Assembly (NCBI RefSeq): GCF_003597395.2
Contig: NC_133770.1
Span: forward strand, 85,309,432 to 85,373,431
DNA from: Chelonoidis abingdonii
Taxonomy: Eukaryota; Chordata; Testudines; Testudinidae
Length of the DNA: 64,000 nucleotides
Reading direction: 5' to 3'
Position numbers and translations under genes: made by a program
The notes under the pieces: generated by a model
Database searches by the model: none
The model's input: only the letters and a program-made list of their open reading frames with translations
Told to the model about the DNA's origin: nothing
Shown: positions 36,119 through 49,279 of the stretch, in pieces
Layout: each line of letters opens with the position of its first letter
How positions within the stretch are numbered: position 1 is the stretch's first letter

Positions 36119-36925
36119 CAGCATTTCTCAAATGTGTCCACCAGAGGCTTTTCTTGCAGCCACAGCCTCCTGGGCAGTGACTGGGGGTGGGGGTAAATCA
36201 GCAGCTTCTCCCCTTGGGCTGCAAAGAAGGATTAGGCCCTGCCTCCCTCTGGAGCCACAAGCACCAGAGGAACAAATAGCTGGTGTGAGTTCCCCACCTT
36301 CCCGGGGGCAGTGAGGCTCAGGCTTCTGTCTTCAGGCCTGGGGCAGTGACCGTGGGGCTTTGGGCTCTGGGTTTTGACTGCACAGTGCCGGAATCCGTTT
36401 CTCTGGACTCAGCATCCCTGGCCCCTCCTGCTTCCCCCATCCCCTCACCCATCCACCCCATCACCCCTGACCCCCGCTGTCTCCCTACCCACCTCTCCAT
36501 CCAGGGCTTAATTTGCCCCCCAGTTTGCCAGGGCTGAGTAAGTCTGCTGTGAAAAGTGGTATGTTTGTAAATATCACACATCACTGCCTCAGAACTAGCT
36601 AACAAGTCTGCTGCTGTGAAAACATACAAATATCACTTTTCACAGGAGCAGACTTAGCTAGCAAGGCAAAGAACATACAGAACACCTTATTTGTGTTTCT
36701 ATTCTGTTTAGGTCCAGTAAAGAAGAGCGACAACTGTACATTATTTGTATTACTGAGTCTGCAATAAGAACCCTAGAGAAATAAATTACTATGAGTTGGA
36801 CGTGCGTATTTATTTGTTTTTCCTAAATTTATTAAGTATTTTAGGAAAAACTGTCATAGTGGCCACCAGCAAGAGTTAGTGGCTGCACTCTGAGGCTACC
36901 AAAAAATTTGTGGTGAGAACCCTTG
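36119..36925. mobile_element. hAT-type non-autonomous element nested in the CR1
   Basis: 807 bp flanked by a perfect 8-bp duplication GGCTAGAT (36111-36118, 36926-36933). Ends CAGCATTTCTCAA / TTGTGGTGAGAACCCTTG, imperfectly inverted. Interior has a GC-rich part (36180-36540) and an AT-rich part with short inverted CTGCTGTGAAAA/CTTTTCACAG arms near 36545-36650. Confidence 0.85.
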
Positions 36926-38611
36926 GGCTAGATGGTGGTACTGCTGAAAAGGATATGGAGGTTATAGTGGATCACAAATTGAATCTGAGTCAACAGTGTG
37001 ATCCAGTTGCAAAAAAAAGCTAATATTCTGGACTCTATTAAACAGGAGTGTCATATGTAAGTCACAGGAAGTAAGTGACTCACTCGATTCAGCACTGGTG
37101 AGACCCCACCTGGACTTCTGCATCCAATTCTGGGAGCCACAATTTAGGAAGGATGTGGACAAACTGGAGAGAGTCCAAAGGAGTACAACAAGAATGATAA
37201 AAGGTTTAGAAAACCTGGCCTATGAGGAAAGGTTAACAAAACAGGCATGTTTAGTGATGAGAAAAGATGACTTGAGGGGTGGGGGGGGGGGACAACCAGG
37301 TAACAGTCTTCAAATATGTTAAGGGTGGCTATAAAGAGGACTGAGATCAGTTGTTCTCCATGGCCACTGAAGGTAGGGCAAGAAGTAACGGACAATCTGT
37401 AGCGAGAGATTTACGTTAGATATTAGGAAAAACTCTAATGGTAAAGGGAGTTAAGCTCTGGAATAGGTTTCCAAGGGAGGTTGTGGAATCCCCATCACTG
37501 GAGGTTTTTAAGAACAGGATGAACAAACCTGTCAGGGATGGTTTAGGTTTACTTGGTCCTGCCTCAGCACACGGGGCTGGATTTGGTGACTTCTTAAGGT
37601 CCCTTCCAGCCCTACATTTCTATGATAGCTGGCTCCCTCATGGCCCCCAGCTTCTGCTGTGTTCATTGGAGGCTGGATGCAGCAATGAAGCTGACCCAGA
37701 ATACTCAGCTACTATTTCAAATCAGTTCTTAACTAAGGTTACATGAAAGTTTCCTCTAGAAACCTAAATCTACCCTAAGTCAGGGTGAGTTCAGGGTTCT
37801 TCTACCTGGCAGGCATCTCAGCCCAAGTTACGGAGTTTGATGCAGATTTGCTTGAGCTGACAAGGCAGTTTCTTCTCAGAAATGCCTATCCTTATGCCCC
37901 AAGACACTTTTAAAGACATACATACCAATAATACTTAACTTGTACATTGCTCTATCTCCTCTCTCATTTAATCACTTGGCTACAAAAAATGCACTGTAAA
38001 AATTGCAAAACTGTGTCTGTCTACTCAGAAAACATTTATGTCAGCAAAAAATAAAGTGGGAGAAAGGGGTCTGATGCCTCCGAGCACAAACATGCACTCC
38101 AGCCGGAGCACAGGGGAACTGAAAAGCAGGAACTGTTTAATTACAACCACAGGTGTGAGACGCAAACGCAGGAAACCCCAACCAGCCACAACACCATAAA
38201 TAAAACCTCTTCTTTGCGTATGGCAGATCTCTGCAATAAGCTCCCCAGCTCTACTTTATTTATTTATTTTTAACGGACCCATATACCCCAATAGCACCGA
38301 AGTTTATAGATAAGGCAACTCACACTGGGAACAGAGTATTACCAACTTCAGAATCCCTACTGAGGCACCTTTCTGTACGCAACACTCAGCCTCTCTCTCT
38401 CTCTGTTCCCTCCACTGGAGAGCTGTTCTGTTCTCCCAACACACCAAAGACACAATGGAACCATGTCTGTGATTCAATACTTAAGGCTGTTTATACAGTT
38501 TCCATTATCTGCCTGTGCTCTAACTTTCTTTGGGTGGGAGAGGAGGGGAGGAGCTCCTTTTTCCCTTAACATTCTCATATGTGATATCTAGACAGAAAAG
38601 AACTGCTTTGA

Positions 38612-38940
38612 AAACATAAAACCGCCATACCGGGTCAGACCAAAGGTCCACCTAGACCAGTATCCTGTCTTCTGACAGTGGTCAATGCCAGGTGCCCCAA
38701 AGAGAATGAACAGAACAGGTAATGATCAAGTGATCCATCCCACCTCCCATTCCCAGCTTCTGGCAAATAGAGGCTAGGGACAGCCTGCCCATCCTGGCTA
38801 ATAGCCATTAACGGACCTATCTTCTATGAATTGATCTAGTTCTTTTTTGAACCCTGTTATAATCTTGGCCTTCACAACATCCTCTGGCAAAGAGTTCCAC
38901 AGGTTAACCTCAAACTTTCCCACATAGGTCATTTGGGTGA
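38612..38940 (-). mobile_element. CR1/L2-clade LINE 3' end fragment
   Basis: On the plus strand reads CATACCGGGTCAGACCAAAGG and TCTTCTGACAGTGGTCAATG, the complement of the 3'UTR of the LINE at 18705-21655, then AAAGAGTTCCACAGGTTAACC from the end of its ORF. 5'-truncated, minus strand. Confidence 0.8.
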
Positions 38941-40850
38941 GGAGTTTTTGAGATAGCAAGCTTCAAAGAAACAATTCTCTCTCACTTTTTGGGGAAAATC
39001 TTATCTTTCACAACAAAAAACCCCACCATTCACTAGTATTGTTCCAATGGCTTGCACTAAAAAGTTATAGTTTCATGCATTTGCCCTCAGTGGAAGTATA
39101 ATAGGCTATTTTTACTAAGGTTGAGTGGAAACACTGAGTTATTAGAGATCGATTTTTTGAAGTTCCTGAGGGTGTGTGAAGGTCTCAGTGAATACTGAAA
39201 CTGTAGCTAGAAAATTTATAAATATTCTCAAACTTTTAAAGGAAATTCCTACCCCACGAACCTTATAACAAAGATAAACTTGTAGACATATCTTCTTTAA
39301 ACAAGCACACATTAGAAGAATTTAATTATTTAAAATTAAACATCAGAAAACCTGGAGGTATATTCAATTAAAGGTTCCAATCTCAGCTTTCATCTTCCCC
39401 ATACCATATCTCATATTTAAACTTCAACTGCAGACCACTATCCCTCCCTTCATACGCACACCAGCCACAGAATACACACACATGCTTCAGAAAACTCCAC
39501 ACACTGGCCTGTAAGCGTTAAACCCAACTATTACTTATGGGCTGAAGCCCCAGCCTTCTCACGTCCTTGGAGAGTGGGCCTATTATTCAATGTAAAAGCC
39601 ATGTCAAGCCAAGGCCTTCTATATCACTCACCTTAGCAATAGTGCCCTGAATTCCTTCTGTACCTGCAACTGGCCAAATGGATGGGAGTAGGTTATATCA
39701 TCATGCAACAAAAGCTGTACTTCTATGATTCATACCTTGTTTCCTGTGGCACATGGTGGGGATCCCTTGCCAGGAAGCAGAGAGGGTAAGAGGCAGTTTA
39801 AGTTGGGGCTGGAACATTCACTGATCCCCACCCCCCACCCCTGTAGACTATTTCTGACGTTATTTGAATTCCTGCACTCTGCTGAGGTTCTTTTGCTTTT
39901 TGTTACATTGCGTACTATATAGTTTTTGCTTTGGTCATTTTATTAAAAAGATGTCCCTTGATGGAGATGTTCATTGATGCTTAAAACTTCCCCCTCTGGA
40001 GACAGGTACATTTGTCACAACTGGAAGTTAATTTGGTGGTCTTAGATGGTCAAATTCAGCCCTGCTATACGCCTCGCACCCAAAGCTGAATTTGGCTCTA
40101 GTAGCCTAGTTGCCTTTGGTTCGCATTTTTTAAAAACTTCACACATGTACATTTGGTATCACTGGCAGTATGCTCAAGGGAGGCCCAACACTGGATGGAC
40201 AGGGATGTCGGTCAAGGATCAAGTGCACTGGCAGACCAAGGAAGCTTACAAATATAATTATTGTTTAGTTGTAATCTAGTATTACCTAGAGGTCCCAAGC
40301 AAGACCAAGGCCCCTTTGCAATTGGTGCTGTACATGCGGTAGTAAGATGGCTTGAAATTAGATAGCCAGGGCAGTGATTCTAACCTAGTGCTAGGAACCT
40401 GTCCCCCTTTCACAAACATTATGTTCATCCCAGGTTTTAAAAAGATATAAACAGAGTGAAATTCTGCCATTCGATAAAGACATACTAGTCTTGTTCCGTT
40501 CCAACAGAAGATCTGATCTTTGATCCTCATTTTGGATTTTCTGCTTTGATCTACTATTTGATCATCTCTCCACCCCACCACCAGTTTTCAGTTGACTTCT
40601 TTCCTCTCCTACAATTTCCATTACTCATTTCTTGTGCATGCTTTTTACTTTTTTTGTCTTATTTCCTCTGAGGACCTCAAAACTCATACAGCTCAAATCT
40701 GAGAGCAGCATGTTCTAAAATGTGTCAGCAATGGTAACGTGGGACCAGGGCTAGAAGGGTCTGTGGACCCATAAACCTATAACCATCAAATTTATGGCAC
40801 ATCAGGGTTTAAAAAGCACTAAGCTTAGGCAATAGGTTAGAGGAACGAAC

Positions 40851-40894
40851 ACACACACACACACGCACACGCACACACACACACACACACACAC
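40851..40894. repeat. (AC)n microsatellite with two G interruptions
   Basis: About 22 AC units with GCAC interruptions near 40865 and 40871. Confidence 0.95.
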
Positions 40895-42355
40895 TCATAG
40901 TGAAATATTTTTCAAGTCTCTACTTATTACCTGGAAATACCCTTTTTTTTTTGTCTTGAGTATACACAGCACAAACTATATGTGCACAGATATTTTTCAT
41001 ACAGTGGGAGTAACTATTGCACAGCAGCTGCATAGCAGGCTGAATGGTTAATGTTTAACAAACTGATGACTGAGAATGTTTGGTCTAGAGACTAAAAACA
41101 ACAAGCAATCAGACACCATGAGCATGCAGGAAATGGCTGTATTTTTGACATAACTCCACAGGTTTAATGTAATGCAGATATGTATACTGAACAAAAAACT
41201 GTCTGCCTAAAGGTTTACAGGCTTTATCCACTAAGAATTATTCTGTTTGCACACATGTTCTTGTATCAATGAACTAAATGTGCTAGTTTGTGCCAAAGTA
41301 ATCAATCATTCTAAATCTGTTGGTTTTACCTCAAAGCCAAATTTTCTCTATACTAGTCCAGTGTCTCAGATCAAATTGTTGATTTTTTTTCTGCCAACTG
41401 ACCCTTGTAATGTGTACATAGCCCCATCCAACTGCTTTCCCACATCATTTCTCACTGACCACAATGCCAGTATATCAGGAAATAGGACTTAGTAAAATCA
41501 GTACTGTGAAATATCTTAGGTTTATTCTTTTCTTGGTAAAGCTCTCCGAGCCATTCATGTCTGGGAAACCAAAAAGCATTTGGATAGAAATCCAGCCATG
41601 AGCAAAATTAGAGATCATTGCTAAAATGAAACTAATGAGACAGCAAATATAACTATCTGGAATTTTGGCTGACAAATGGGCTTTATCTTAATAAGCAATT
41701 CTATTTATTTAATTTATTTTAGTGCAGAGATTCAGCATTCCATCTCAGCAGAATTTTAGGACTGAGACCATGGACAATCTTGACTTCTCGATGACAGTTT
41801 TTACTGGATGCTGTCCAAGATGAACTCCACTTGACCTTACAGACAGTCTAACGTCTTTCTGTTCAGAGAGAAGCCAGATTCTCCACATATACTGTTCAAA
41901 CACATGGTTTGCAGCTAGACAGACAATATGGTCCTGCCAAATATTTATTTTTCTGGCATTTGAAAGTTTCCTACAATCTACTGCAGTGGAATGATGGTAT
42001 GGGGCAGAGTGTGTGTGCAGGACGGCATACATTATCCCTGTCTTGATGACAAAACTATACTTCTTTAACCTGCATTGTGGTCAATAGAGTGAATAATGGA
42101 CAGAAATAGTTTAATCTGCACCATTACAGGCCAGGGACCAGAACAGAAAGGGGAAAAAAGCCCTTATAGGTACATTTTACCAATAACAACTGCAAGGCAA
42201 GACAGGACAAAGCAAACCATCTGAAAGATCAATTAAGAGAGTGCAATCCACAGAGGCCTGCTTCAGAAACAGAATTCGGCAAAACTTGTGCGAACCCCCA
42301 GAACCCCAACAAAACATACAGCTAAAGACGACACCTCATCACTCCAATATGTTGT

Positions 42356-43337
42356 CATAAATAGATAGCTAAGGGTTAATGTGTCTTTCACCTGTAAAGG
42401 ATTAACAAAGGGAACCAAACACCTGACCAGAGGACCAATCAGGAAACCGGATTTTTCAAAGCTCAGGGAGGGAATGTTTGGGTCTGTGTCTTTTTGTTTT
42501 TTGGCCTGGCTTCCTCCAGCTATTGAGAGGGGTCTTTCATTAACTTCTAATTTTCGAAGTTTCAAAAGTTTATACTAAAAAGGGTGAGAAAAAACATAAG
42601 GCTGTTTTATTCTTTTTGGTGTAGTTAAAATGTGGTGTAGTCTTGGCTGAAGTTTCTTAAAAAATATGGATATCCCTTTTTTGAAAGAAAGACTTGTTTA
42701 TTCCATATGTTTTCTTTTAAGCAATAGCCCTGTGTATGTCCACTTTGCATCAGAGATCATTTTTTAATGGTCTTTTCCTTTCTTTTTATATAATAGCTTT
42801 TTTTTAACAAACCCTGTTGGATCTCTTTCCATTTTCCCCTTTTGTTTATCCCAGGATATTGGGATAATTCCCTGGGACCTTGGTGGAGGAGAGGGGGGAG
42901 AAGGTAAGCATCTCTCATCTTCTTGAATCTGTGGTGCCTATTGGGAAGGGGATTAGAATTCAAAGCGTTTTGGCGTCAGTAAATCTCTCAGGGGTGACCC
43001 CGGCGAGGGAAGCCTGGTGGAGGGGGTAAAAAGGAGTGTGTCGTGAGGTTTATTTCTCCTTTGTTTTAATGAATCTTTTCAAGGGATTGGCGTTCTTGGT
43101 GGTCCCCAGTGGGAAGCTTTTGGGGGGGACCCAGAGTTGTACCAGGCGCACTGGCAATTCCTGGTTGGTGGCTAGGCCTAATCAGATCTTAAGTTTGGTA
43201 ATGTAATCTTAAGAGTTAATGCGAAGGGCACCCAGATGTCTGGACGCTCAGGTCCAGCCTTTTGGGGAAAGATGCTTTATGAATAACGTAGCATGCTAGA
43301 AAGTTATTGATGAAGTTAGCTTCTTTGGTGCCTAACA
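42356..43337 (+). mobile_element. Probable LTR followed by a primer-binding-like leader
   Basis: Opens TGTCATAAATAGATAGCTAAG and runs to TGGTGCCTAACA, followed by TTTTGGCGACCAAAACG, which resembles an LTR end and primer-binding site. A TTAAAA-rich interior and a TTTCACCTGTAAAGGATTAAC motif match a common turtle-type LTR. The last about 300 bases are in a suspect part of the assembly (see findings), so the 3' boundary is provisional. Confidence 0.5.
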
Positions 43338-45690
43338 TTTTGGCGACCAAAACGAACATCTCCTTTACAGGGTATTGTCCTACAAAAGCAAGCTGGAAGG
43401 TAATAATTCCCAGATGGGGCAGATAGTCGCTTGGAACCTAAGCCACAACATAATACGCGTGGGTAGCTGTGCAAAAGTGGGGGCATTCAATCAAGGGGAG
43501 ATTAAGGAAGTCAAAGCTGCAGATCGAGCTGGTTGCCCACTTTTAATTACTTACACGCTCAAGAGATTTGCTGAGCACGACTGTAAATACCTCCGAACAA
43601 AAAAAGAAAAGAAGCTTGGAGGAGGTTGATCCCCAATGACAGCGCAATTGCTTGTAGGTAGTTCATATCCATCCTAGAACACAGCAATTATATGCCATCG
43701 CCAGGCAGGTTGATTAAGAAACGCATCCTAACCCATAGTCTCTTTGATAATGTGTAACCGGAGTTAAATATAGCCTTGCTTAAACACACCTGGTGAAGAA
43801 ATATGGCCCATAATAAAGACAAGATGTAAATCAGCCTAATATTTTGCGAAGTGGGATGGATAGACAGGGTCATGCTCCACAGCCCCCCTAGAAAATTAAG
43901 TTAATCCTGGCCTTCCTTACAAGTATAATACTCGAATGCGAAAAAAAAAAAACAAAGGTGGCCTAAAAAAAAAAAAAGAAAAAAAAAAAAAAAAGTAATA
44001 AAAAAAAAAATAAAACATAAAAAAAAAAGAAAAATAAAAAAAAAAATATAAACCAGCTATGTTAACAGAAATACATTTGAGACTAGTGGGTTAAGAGCTG
44101 AGAATGTGCAGGTCACCAATCTATTCAACTCAACATATTTATGTTGAATGAAGTTAATAAGAAACATATCGTAATTGAAAAAATAGAGGGAAATAGATAT
44201 TACACTAGATGACCATTAACACAAAGCTAATAGCGCTACCATAGGTTAAATGAAACCACTGACAAAAAGTTGTGAAGCAAGTGTACGCTACATCATTCAT
44301 TTTGTTCCAACTATTCAGCATTTGGGTGAGTTGAGACAACTCCGCATTCACTGGAATAGTGACTGTAATAATTCGATTTTGCCCTCGTTTGTTTGCGCAG
44401 AAAGATAAGGCCTCCTAAGATGCGATCCCCTTTCAGCTGAGAAGGAACCAGCGATGTATTTCCCTAACTGCTGAATCCATTCCCCCCTGGGTGCAACATT
44501 CTGCTGCCTCTAAGTGAAACGACTGTTAGGTAATCAGTCACTCCCCTCGAGCGCCATCACATCCTCGCATTCTACCTGATGTAACCACACATTGCACTGT
44601 ACAGGGAGTAACTAATAATCCGCCTCGTTACTCCATTGACTATCCAAACCCAAACTCAATTAGCTGTGACTGACTGAGATCCAGCCAGAGGATAAAAGAC
44701 TGAGACATTCCAACCTCCAGCTTCTTTCCAAAACACATACCACCAACCCACCTGCGTCATACCTACTTCAATGTTCATAAGACACTCTTATTTATTTGCC
44801 CCACCCCAACCTGATGGAAGCAAGTAAGCACCTCACCTAACACATGGGCTGGGAGGCAGCGAACAAATAAACCTCGCTAGGCCTGAAAGGAAGGAGATAG
44901 GGATCATAGGCTTATGGGAAAATGAGCAGGGGACATAGACTGCCATTCGACCTACAGCAACAACCAGGCTGAATGATCTTTGTGTAGTTTAGTTACATTT
45001 GTCAAAGTTATGTTTTTATGTAAAGAGTTAATGTTGTCCAGCGAAATGTGTCGTCATCCAGCAATCTGCTTTGCCCGAAAACAGGGTTGGCCCTAAACTT
45101 ACAAAACGGTTGGTACTGCATTGCGAAATACACGGCGTAGAGAAGTGCTTGGTAAGCGCCAGAGAGGCAACAGTGTAAAGCGACGTGGAGCGCAGCTTGT
45201 CGTTGTCAGGGTATTTTAGTTAGGGGAAGTTTTAAGAAGCTGCTCTTTTGGCTTAAACTACTGGTCCACTGTAACACTTGCAGGCCACGCCTATAGTCAC
45301 CTTGAGTCAATAACCCGGCCTTCTAAAGGACATTTACGTAGTAGCTATCGGTCTACTTATCTATCACCCAATCATTATATGACATTTGAGTAGACATTGT
45401 AAATATAATTAGAGTGGCTACCGATCGTCTGGTGTTTGCCTGTGTGAATCTCATCAGCTTGAGAGGTGTACTATCTAGTTCTCATTCTCTTATCCAGTAT
45501 ATGTCAGTTGATAAGTACTAGGACTGGTAAGCCAAAAAAGATAAGGCTGATATGTCTGGTGTTTGCCTGTGTGAATCTCATCAGCTTGAGAGGTGTACTA
45601 TCTAGTTCTCATTCTCTTATCCAGTATATGTCAGTTGATAAGTACTAGGACTGGTAAGCCAAAAAAGATAAGGCTGATATAGGAAGGGAA
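43040..45690. other. Suspect interval: indel-rich duplicate, homopolymer-rich block and tandem duplication
   Basis: 43047-43450 is a copy of 45690-46060 with extra single bases every 5-15 positions. 43450-45430 shows no recognisable repeat, gene or smooth continuation, and includes an A-rich block (43940-44050) broken by single G, C and T. It ends in an exact 127-bp tandem duplication. Best read as unpolished long-read gap filling, not biology. Confidence 0.55.
45427..45680. repeat. Exact 127-bp tandem duplication
   Basis: 45427-45553 and 45554-45680 are identical over 127 bases, from GTCTGGTGTTTGCC to AAGGCTGATAT. Confidence 0.95.
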
Positions 45691-46019
45691 ATGGTTTATT
45701 TCTCCTTGTTTTAAGAATCCAAGGGATTTGGGTTCTTGGGGTCCCCAGGGAAGGTTTTGGGGGGACCAGAGTGTACCAGGCACTGGAATTCCTGGTTGGT
45801 GGCAGGCTATCAGATCTAAGTTGGTAATTAAGCTTAGAGGTTTCATGCAGGCACCCAGATTTCTGGACGCTAAGGTCCAGATTTGGGAAAGATGCTTATG
45901 ATATACGTAAGCATGCTAAGAAAGTTATTGATGAAGTAGCTCTTTGTGCCTACATTTTGGCGCCAAAGACATCTCCTTTAAGGGTATCTCTACAAAGCAG
46001 CTGGAGGTATAATTCCCAG

Positions 46020-46235
46020 CATGGGCAGATAGCTCAGCTTGACCTAGCACACTAAAAATAGCAGTGTAGCTGCAGTGGCACAGGTGGGGGCTCCAGTTTG
46101 CTGCCCGAATACATACCCAGGGGGTCAGGTGGGGTTGAATTTGGGCAGGTAGATACCTTTAGTATGCGAGATCAAACAGAGCTAGTGCTCCTATGTCTAC
46201 TTGAGCACTGAGCTGGAAATTACACTTTCAAACTG
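46020..46235. repeat. Degraded turtle-type interspersed repeat
   Basis: Contains CTAGCACACTAAAAATAGCA, AGTGTAGCTGCAGTGGCAC and TACTTGAGCACTGAGCTGGAA, text I recognise from a common chelonian MITE. Ends not determined. Confidence 0.4.
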
Positions 46236-46611
46236 CTTTGTAGACATTTTCTAAATGTGAATTTCTTCCAGTGTAAGTTTGCTTGGCAGCTTTGATGTTT
46301 GTAGGATGTGTGTGTGTGAACAAGCCTTCTCTGAGGGCCTACTTCCCAGAGTTCCCCTTAAATACCGTTACTACACCCAACCCTGCAAACGCTAGAGCAT
46401 ATATATAATTATATTCATGCGAGTTGTCCAAGCGAATGCTATTTAAGTGAGCACAGCATACAGCACTGAGGTTTTACTGAGTAAGTGCTACACTGTATAA
46501 AATGAGCCAAATTGTACTCTCACTTACATTTGTATAAATCCAGGATAATTTCACTGAAGTCACTGGTCAAACTCCAGGTTTATACAAGTGAAACTGGGGA
46601 CGCAATCTGGG

Positions 46612-46690
46612 TCAGTGGGGTCTGATCCTGCTCCCCCGGAAGTCCATAAGGGTTTTGCCATAGACTTCAATGGGAGCAGGAACAGGCCAA
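46612..46690. repeat. Degraded palindromic amniote repeat
   Basis: GATCCTGCTCCC at one side and GGGAGCAGGAACAGGCC at the other around CATAGACTTCAATGG. Similar degraded text at 4470-4540, 18220-18270 and 60050-60130. Confidence 0.5.
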
Positions 46691-47066
46691 TCTTGTGCTT
46701 CTAGAATGACTAAGAACACATAATTAATGTCTATATTTGGTGATCCAAAGGCCCTTGCAAATCTCTTCAACTTTTTATTGATTCTAAAATAATTCTGAGT
46801 AATGCACACAAAACGACTAATAAACAAACATGACAAAATAGAGCTAATACTTCTGAATTAAAATGAGTGTTAAGACAGGAAAGAGAATGGAACAACCTTA
46901 GCAACAACATGTAATGTTTCAAGTGTGTTTCCTTTCCTCCCTTACAACAAATCAGCAAAGGAAGCAGTTACTTTGACCAGAAAGCATGTCCAGTTTTGTT
47001 TGTTTGCTGATGACTAGCATGAAAGGAAAGAATCAAACACCTCCCAAAGGTACAACAAAGACTCTT

Positions 47067-47093
47067 AAAAAAAAAGAAAAAAAAGAAAAAAAA

Positions 47094-47125
<32 letters not shown>
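47067..47125. repeat. A-rich tract followed by (GA)n
   Basis: Interrupted A run (47067-47102) followed by GAGAGA units to 47125. Could be an old retroelement tail, but no element is recognisable beside it. Confidence 0.9.
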
Positions 47126-49164
47126 TCACACCTACGGCAAGGAACCAAGCAGTAGGAATTTACTGAAACTCCATCCAGTGTGGGCAGCTGAAAGAAAATG
47201 AACCAGATTCACCCCTGGCACTTGTGAAGCTGGATGGATGGGTAGCATCTTTTCACCCAGAGGAAAGGCAGACAGTGGAACCCGCGGCCCCCCAGCCTCA
47301 GGCTTTACACTGGGTGGGAGAAGCAGGGAGGTGGAGGCCTACGTTCCAGGTCTCCTACCAGCAGAGGTTCCCTTATTGTTGTGCTGATTCAGCACATCCT
47401 CTATCTGGCCCAGCCTTTCCTGGTTCCATTTGCTTTGTGGGGTACAATGGCTAGCTCTCTCCAGCAGAGCAAGTATCACAGGAAGCTTGTGTCATTATGT
47501 CTATCACCAACGGGCATGGCCCTCCATTTGACTTCCAACAGTTTGTGCTAGCAGAACCAAGGGGTGAATCTGACTGAATAACTAAGGGACACAGCTTTCT
47601 CGCTCTGTGGGCCTATCACTAAATCCCACGAATGGTAGCTACACCTCCACGCACATGGACAGCGGAACAGACCCCTACCCAAGGCCAATGCTGCCTATCT
47701 ACTAGTGCAGAATTATATGTGCAGAATAGGCCAAATTCTGCTCTCAACCAATCGGGATGCAGTGGTGTAACTGAGGAAAGGATTAGGCTCACCATGTGTA
47801 AATCATACATCACAGGCAACTACAGGCCTATGTCAGCTGATTGTATCTAATTATAACATCTGGCATAAAGCAATCCGGCTAAATCAGGAATGCCAGTCTA
47901 TTACATTTCCTAGTATAAGCAAATGGATTTCTGGAGGTCTGTTACACTCCCCATTTCTGACATTAGTCAGGACGTGTTTCCTGTAGTGCATTAAGTTCTA
48001 GTATGAAAATAAAAGTTTCTATCCGCTTGCTGAAGCAAGTGAACAGCTACTGGCTGCACAACATATGAAAATGTGGAATTATGGGTTTGATGCCCCTGTT
48101 CTCCCCACATGCTGAAATATATTTTCATGAGGGCTCCCATTGGTAGCTTTCGATATGAAATCCTTTGCACTGATTCCTGTCCAGGGTGAGACTTTGGCTA
48201 CAGCACAGGCAGGGAGAAGCAGTCTATCCCTTGCTGGATTCCAGGTATAGATAAATCCACCTATATCGTCTATTCTGAAATGCAAATAATTTTATCTTCC
48301 ATTGAAATGTGTTAAAAATAAAAAAGTCTGCGTTTTAGGATCAGCAGTTGAAGCAAATAGTCACTCCTACAGTCAAGAGGGACAAAAGCAAGCCCACCCT
48401 GCAGCACATTTGGAAAATGGCTTAACCCTGATTCCTGTTTGCACTGGGCTGGAACAGATGTAAACAAACAGAAATAACTATTTTTAAGCCTTTAATGCCA
48501 GTCTCCTTATAAATAGGACACAAGTAACTCTAAAAAGATGATATAATGTCCATATTTACTGAGCAACAGTTGCACAGTGGTAATTTTGGAAGCTCAGGAC
48601 AGCCAGACCTCACTATTGAACTATTTTTAACAGGAGCCTAGGATGGAATGAAGGTTTGGGTTCCACTGGCAAAGCTCTGGCAGGGGGTTATGAACAGGTA
48701 TTGCAGAGGATTCCAAATAAACTGAGAATAGGAGGTGAAAAAGGAAGAAGCTGCTTTCTGAATGTTCTAAAAATAGATGTCATCTGTATTCATATCTTTG
48801 ATCATATGACAGGGGAACAGTCTATAAATGAAAAATGTAAGCGAGCAATGCAGTAAGCTTTTAACAGCTGTTCAATGAGCACAGTTCAAGTTTCAACTAT
48901 TATTAAAAAACATGTATGCAGCTCTGTAAATTTACCTCACACTTCACAGCTATAGATAAGACATTCCCTACAGCCTTGTTGAGCTTACAATTCTAAATGC
49001 AACAGAGGAAGAAATCCTTATATTGGAAAATAAAACTCCAGCTATGCAAATACACTGTGTGGTTTTTACTATTGCAAAATACACCATAAGGAGCTACATT
49101 TCTAAATACATACTAACAGCTACAGGGACATATAATGTACAGAGCACAGGCTTTAGAATCAAGA

Positions 49165-49272
49165 GAACGGTGCTAGTTCTAGCTCTGCCATAGACTTCCT
49201 GTGTGTTCATGGCAAAATCACTTAGTCTTTCTGGGCCTGTTTCTCCATCGGTGAAATGGAGCTAATACAAAT
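49165..49272 (-). repeat. MIR / CORE-SINE relic
   Basis: CTAGCTCTGCCATAGACTTC, TCACTTAGTCTTTCTGGGCC and CATCGGTGAAATGGAGCTAAT follow the complement of the MIR consensus in order. Confidence 0.75.
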
Positions 49273-49279
49273 TACGAGG

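Larger units (their letters stand above)
33655..37630 (+). mobile_element. CR1 LINE, decayed, with two nested insertions
   Basis: Pieces in order: AT-rich coding text from about 33700 (KKADFNELRDLVGKVL); RT with VDVIYLDFNKAFDALPHD (about 34685-34745); interruption by an LTR (about 34973-35896); RT resumes with YADDAKLG-type text at 35925-35945 and HLGRKNE; interruption by a hAT (36119-36925); then RPHLDFCIQFWEP (37098-37140) and the 3' end GGTCCCTTCCAGCCCTAC followed by a TTTCTATGAT tail (to about 37630). That tail is the classic CR1 3' signature. Not functional. Confidence 0.8.

Noticed and set aside
43370..45430. Novel gene or unusual element in a repeat-poor stretch
   Set aside because: No ORF of note, no conserved motif, and noisy similarity at its left end to clean neighbouring sequence; more likely assembly error.
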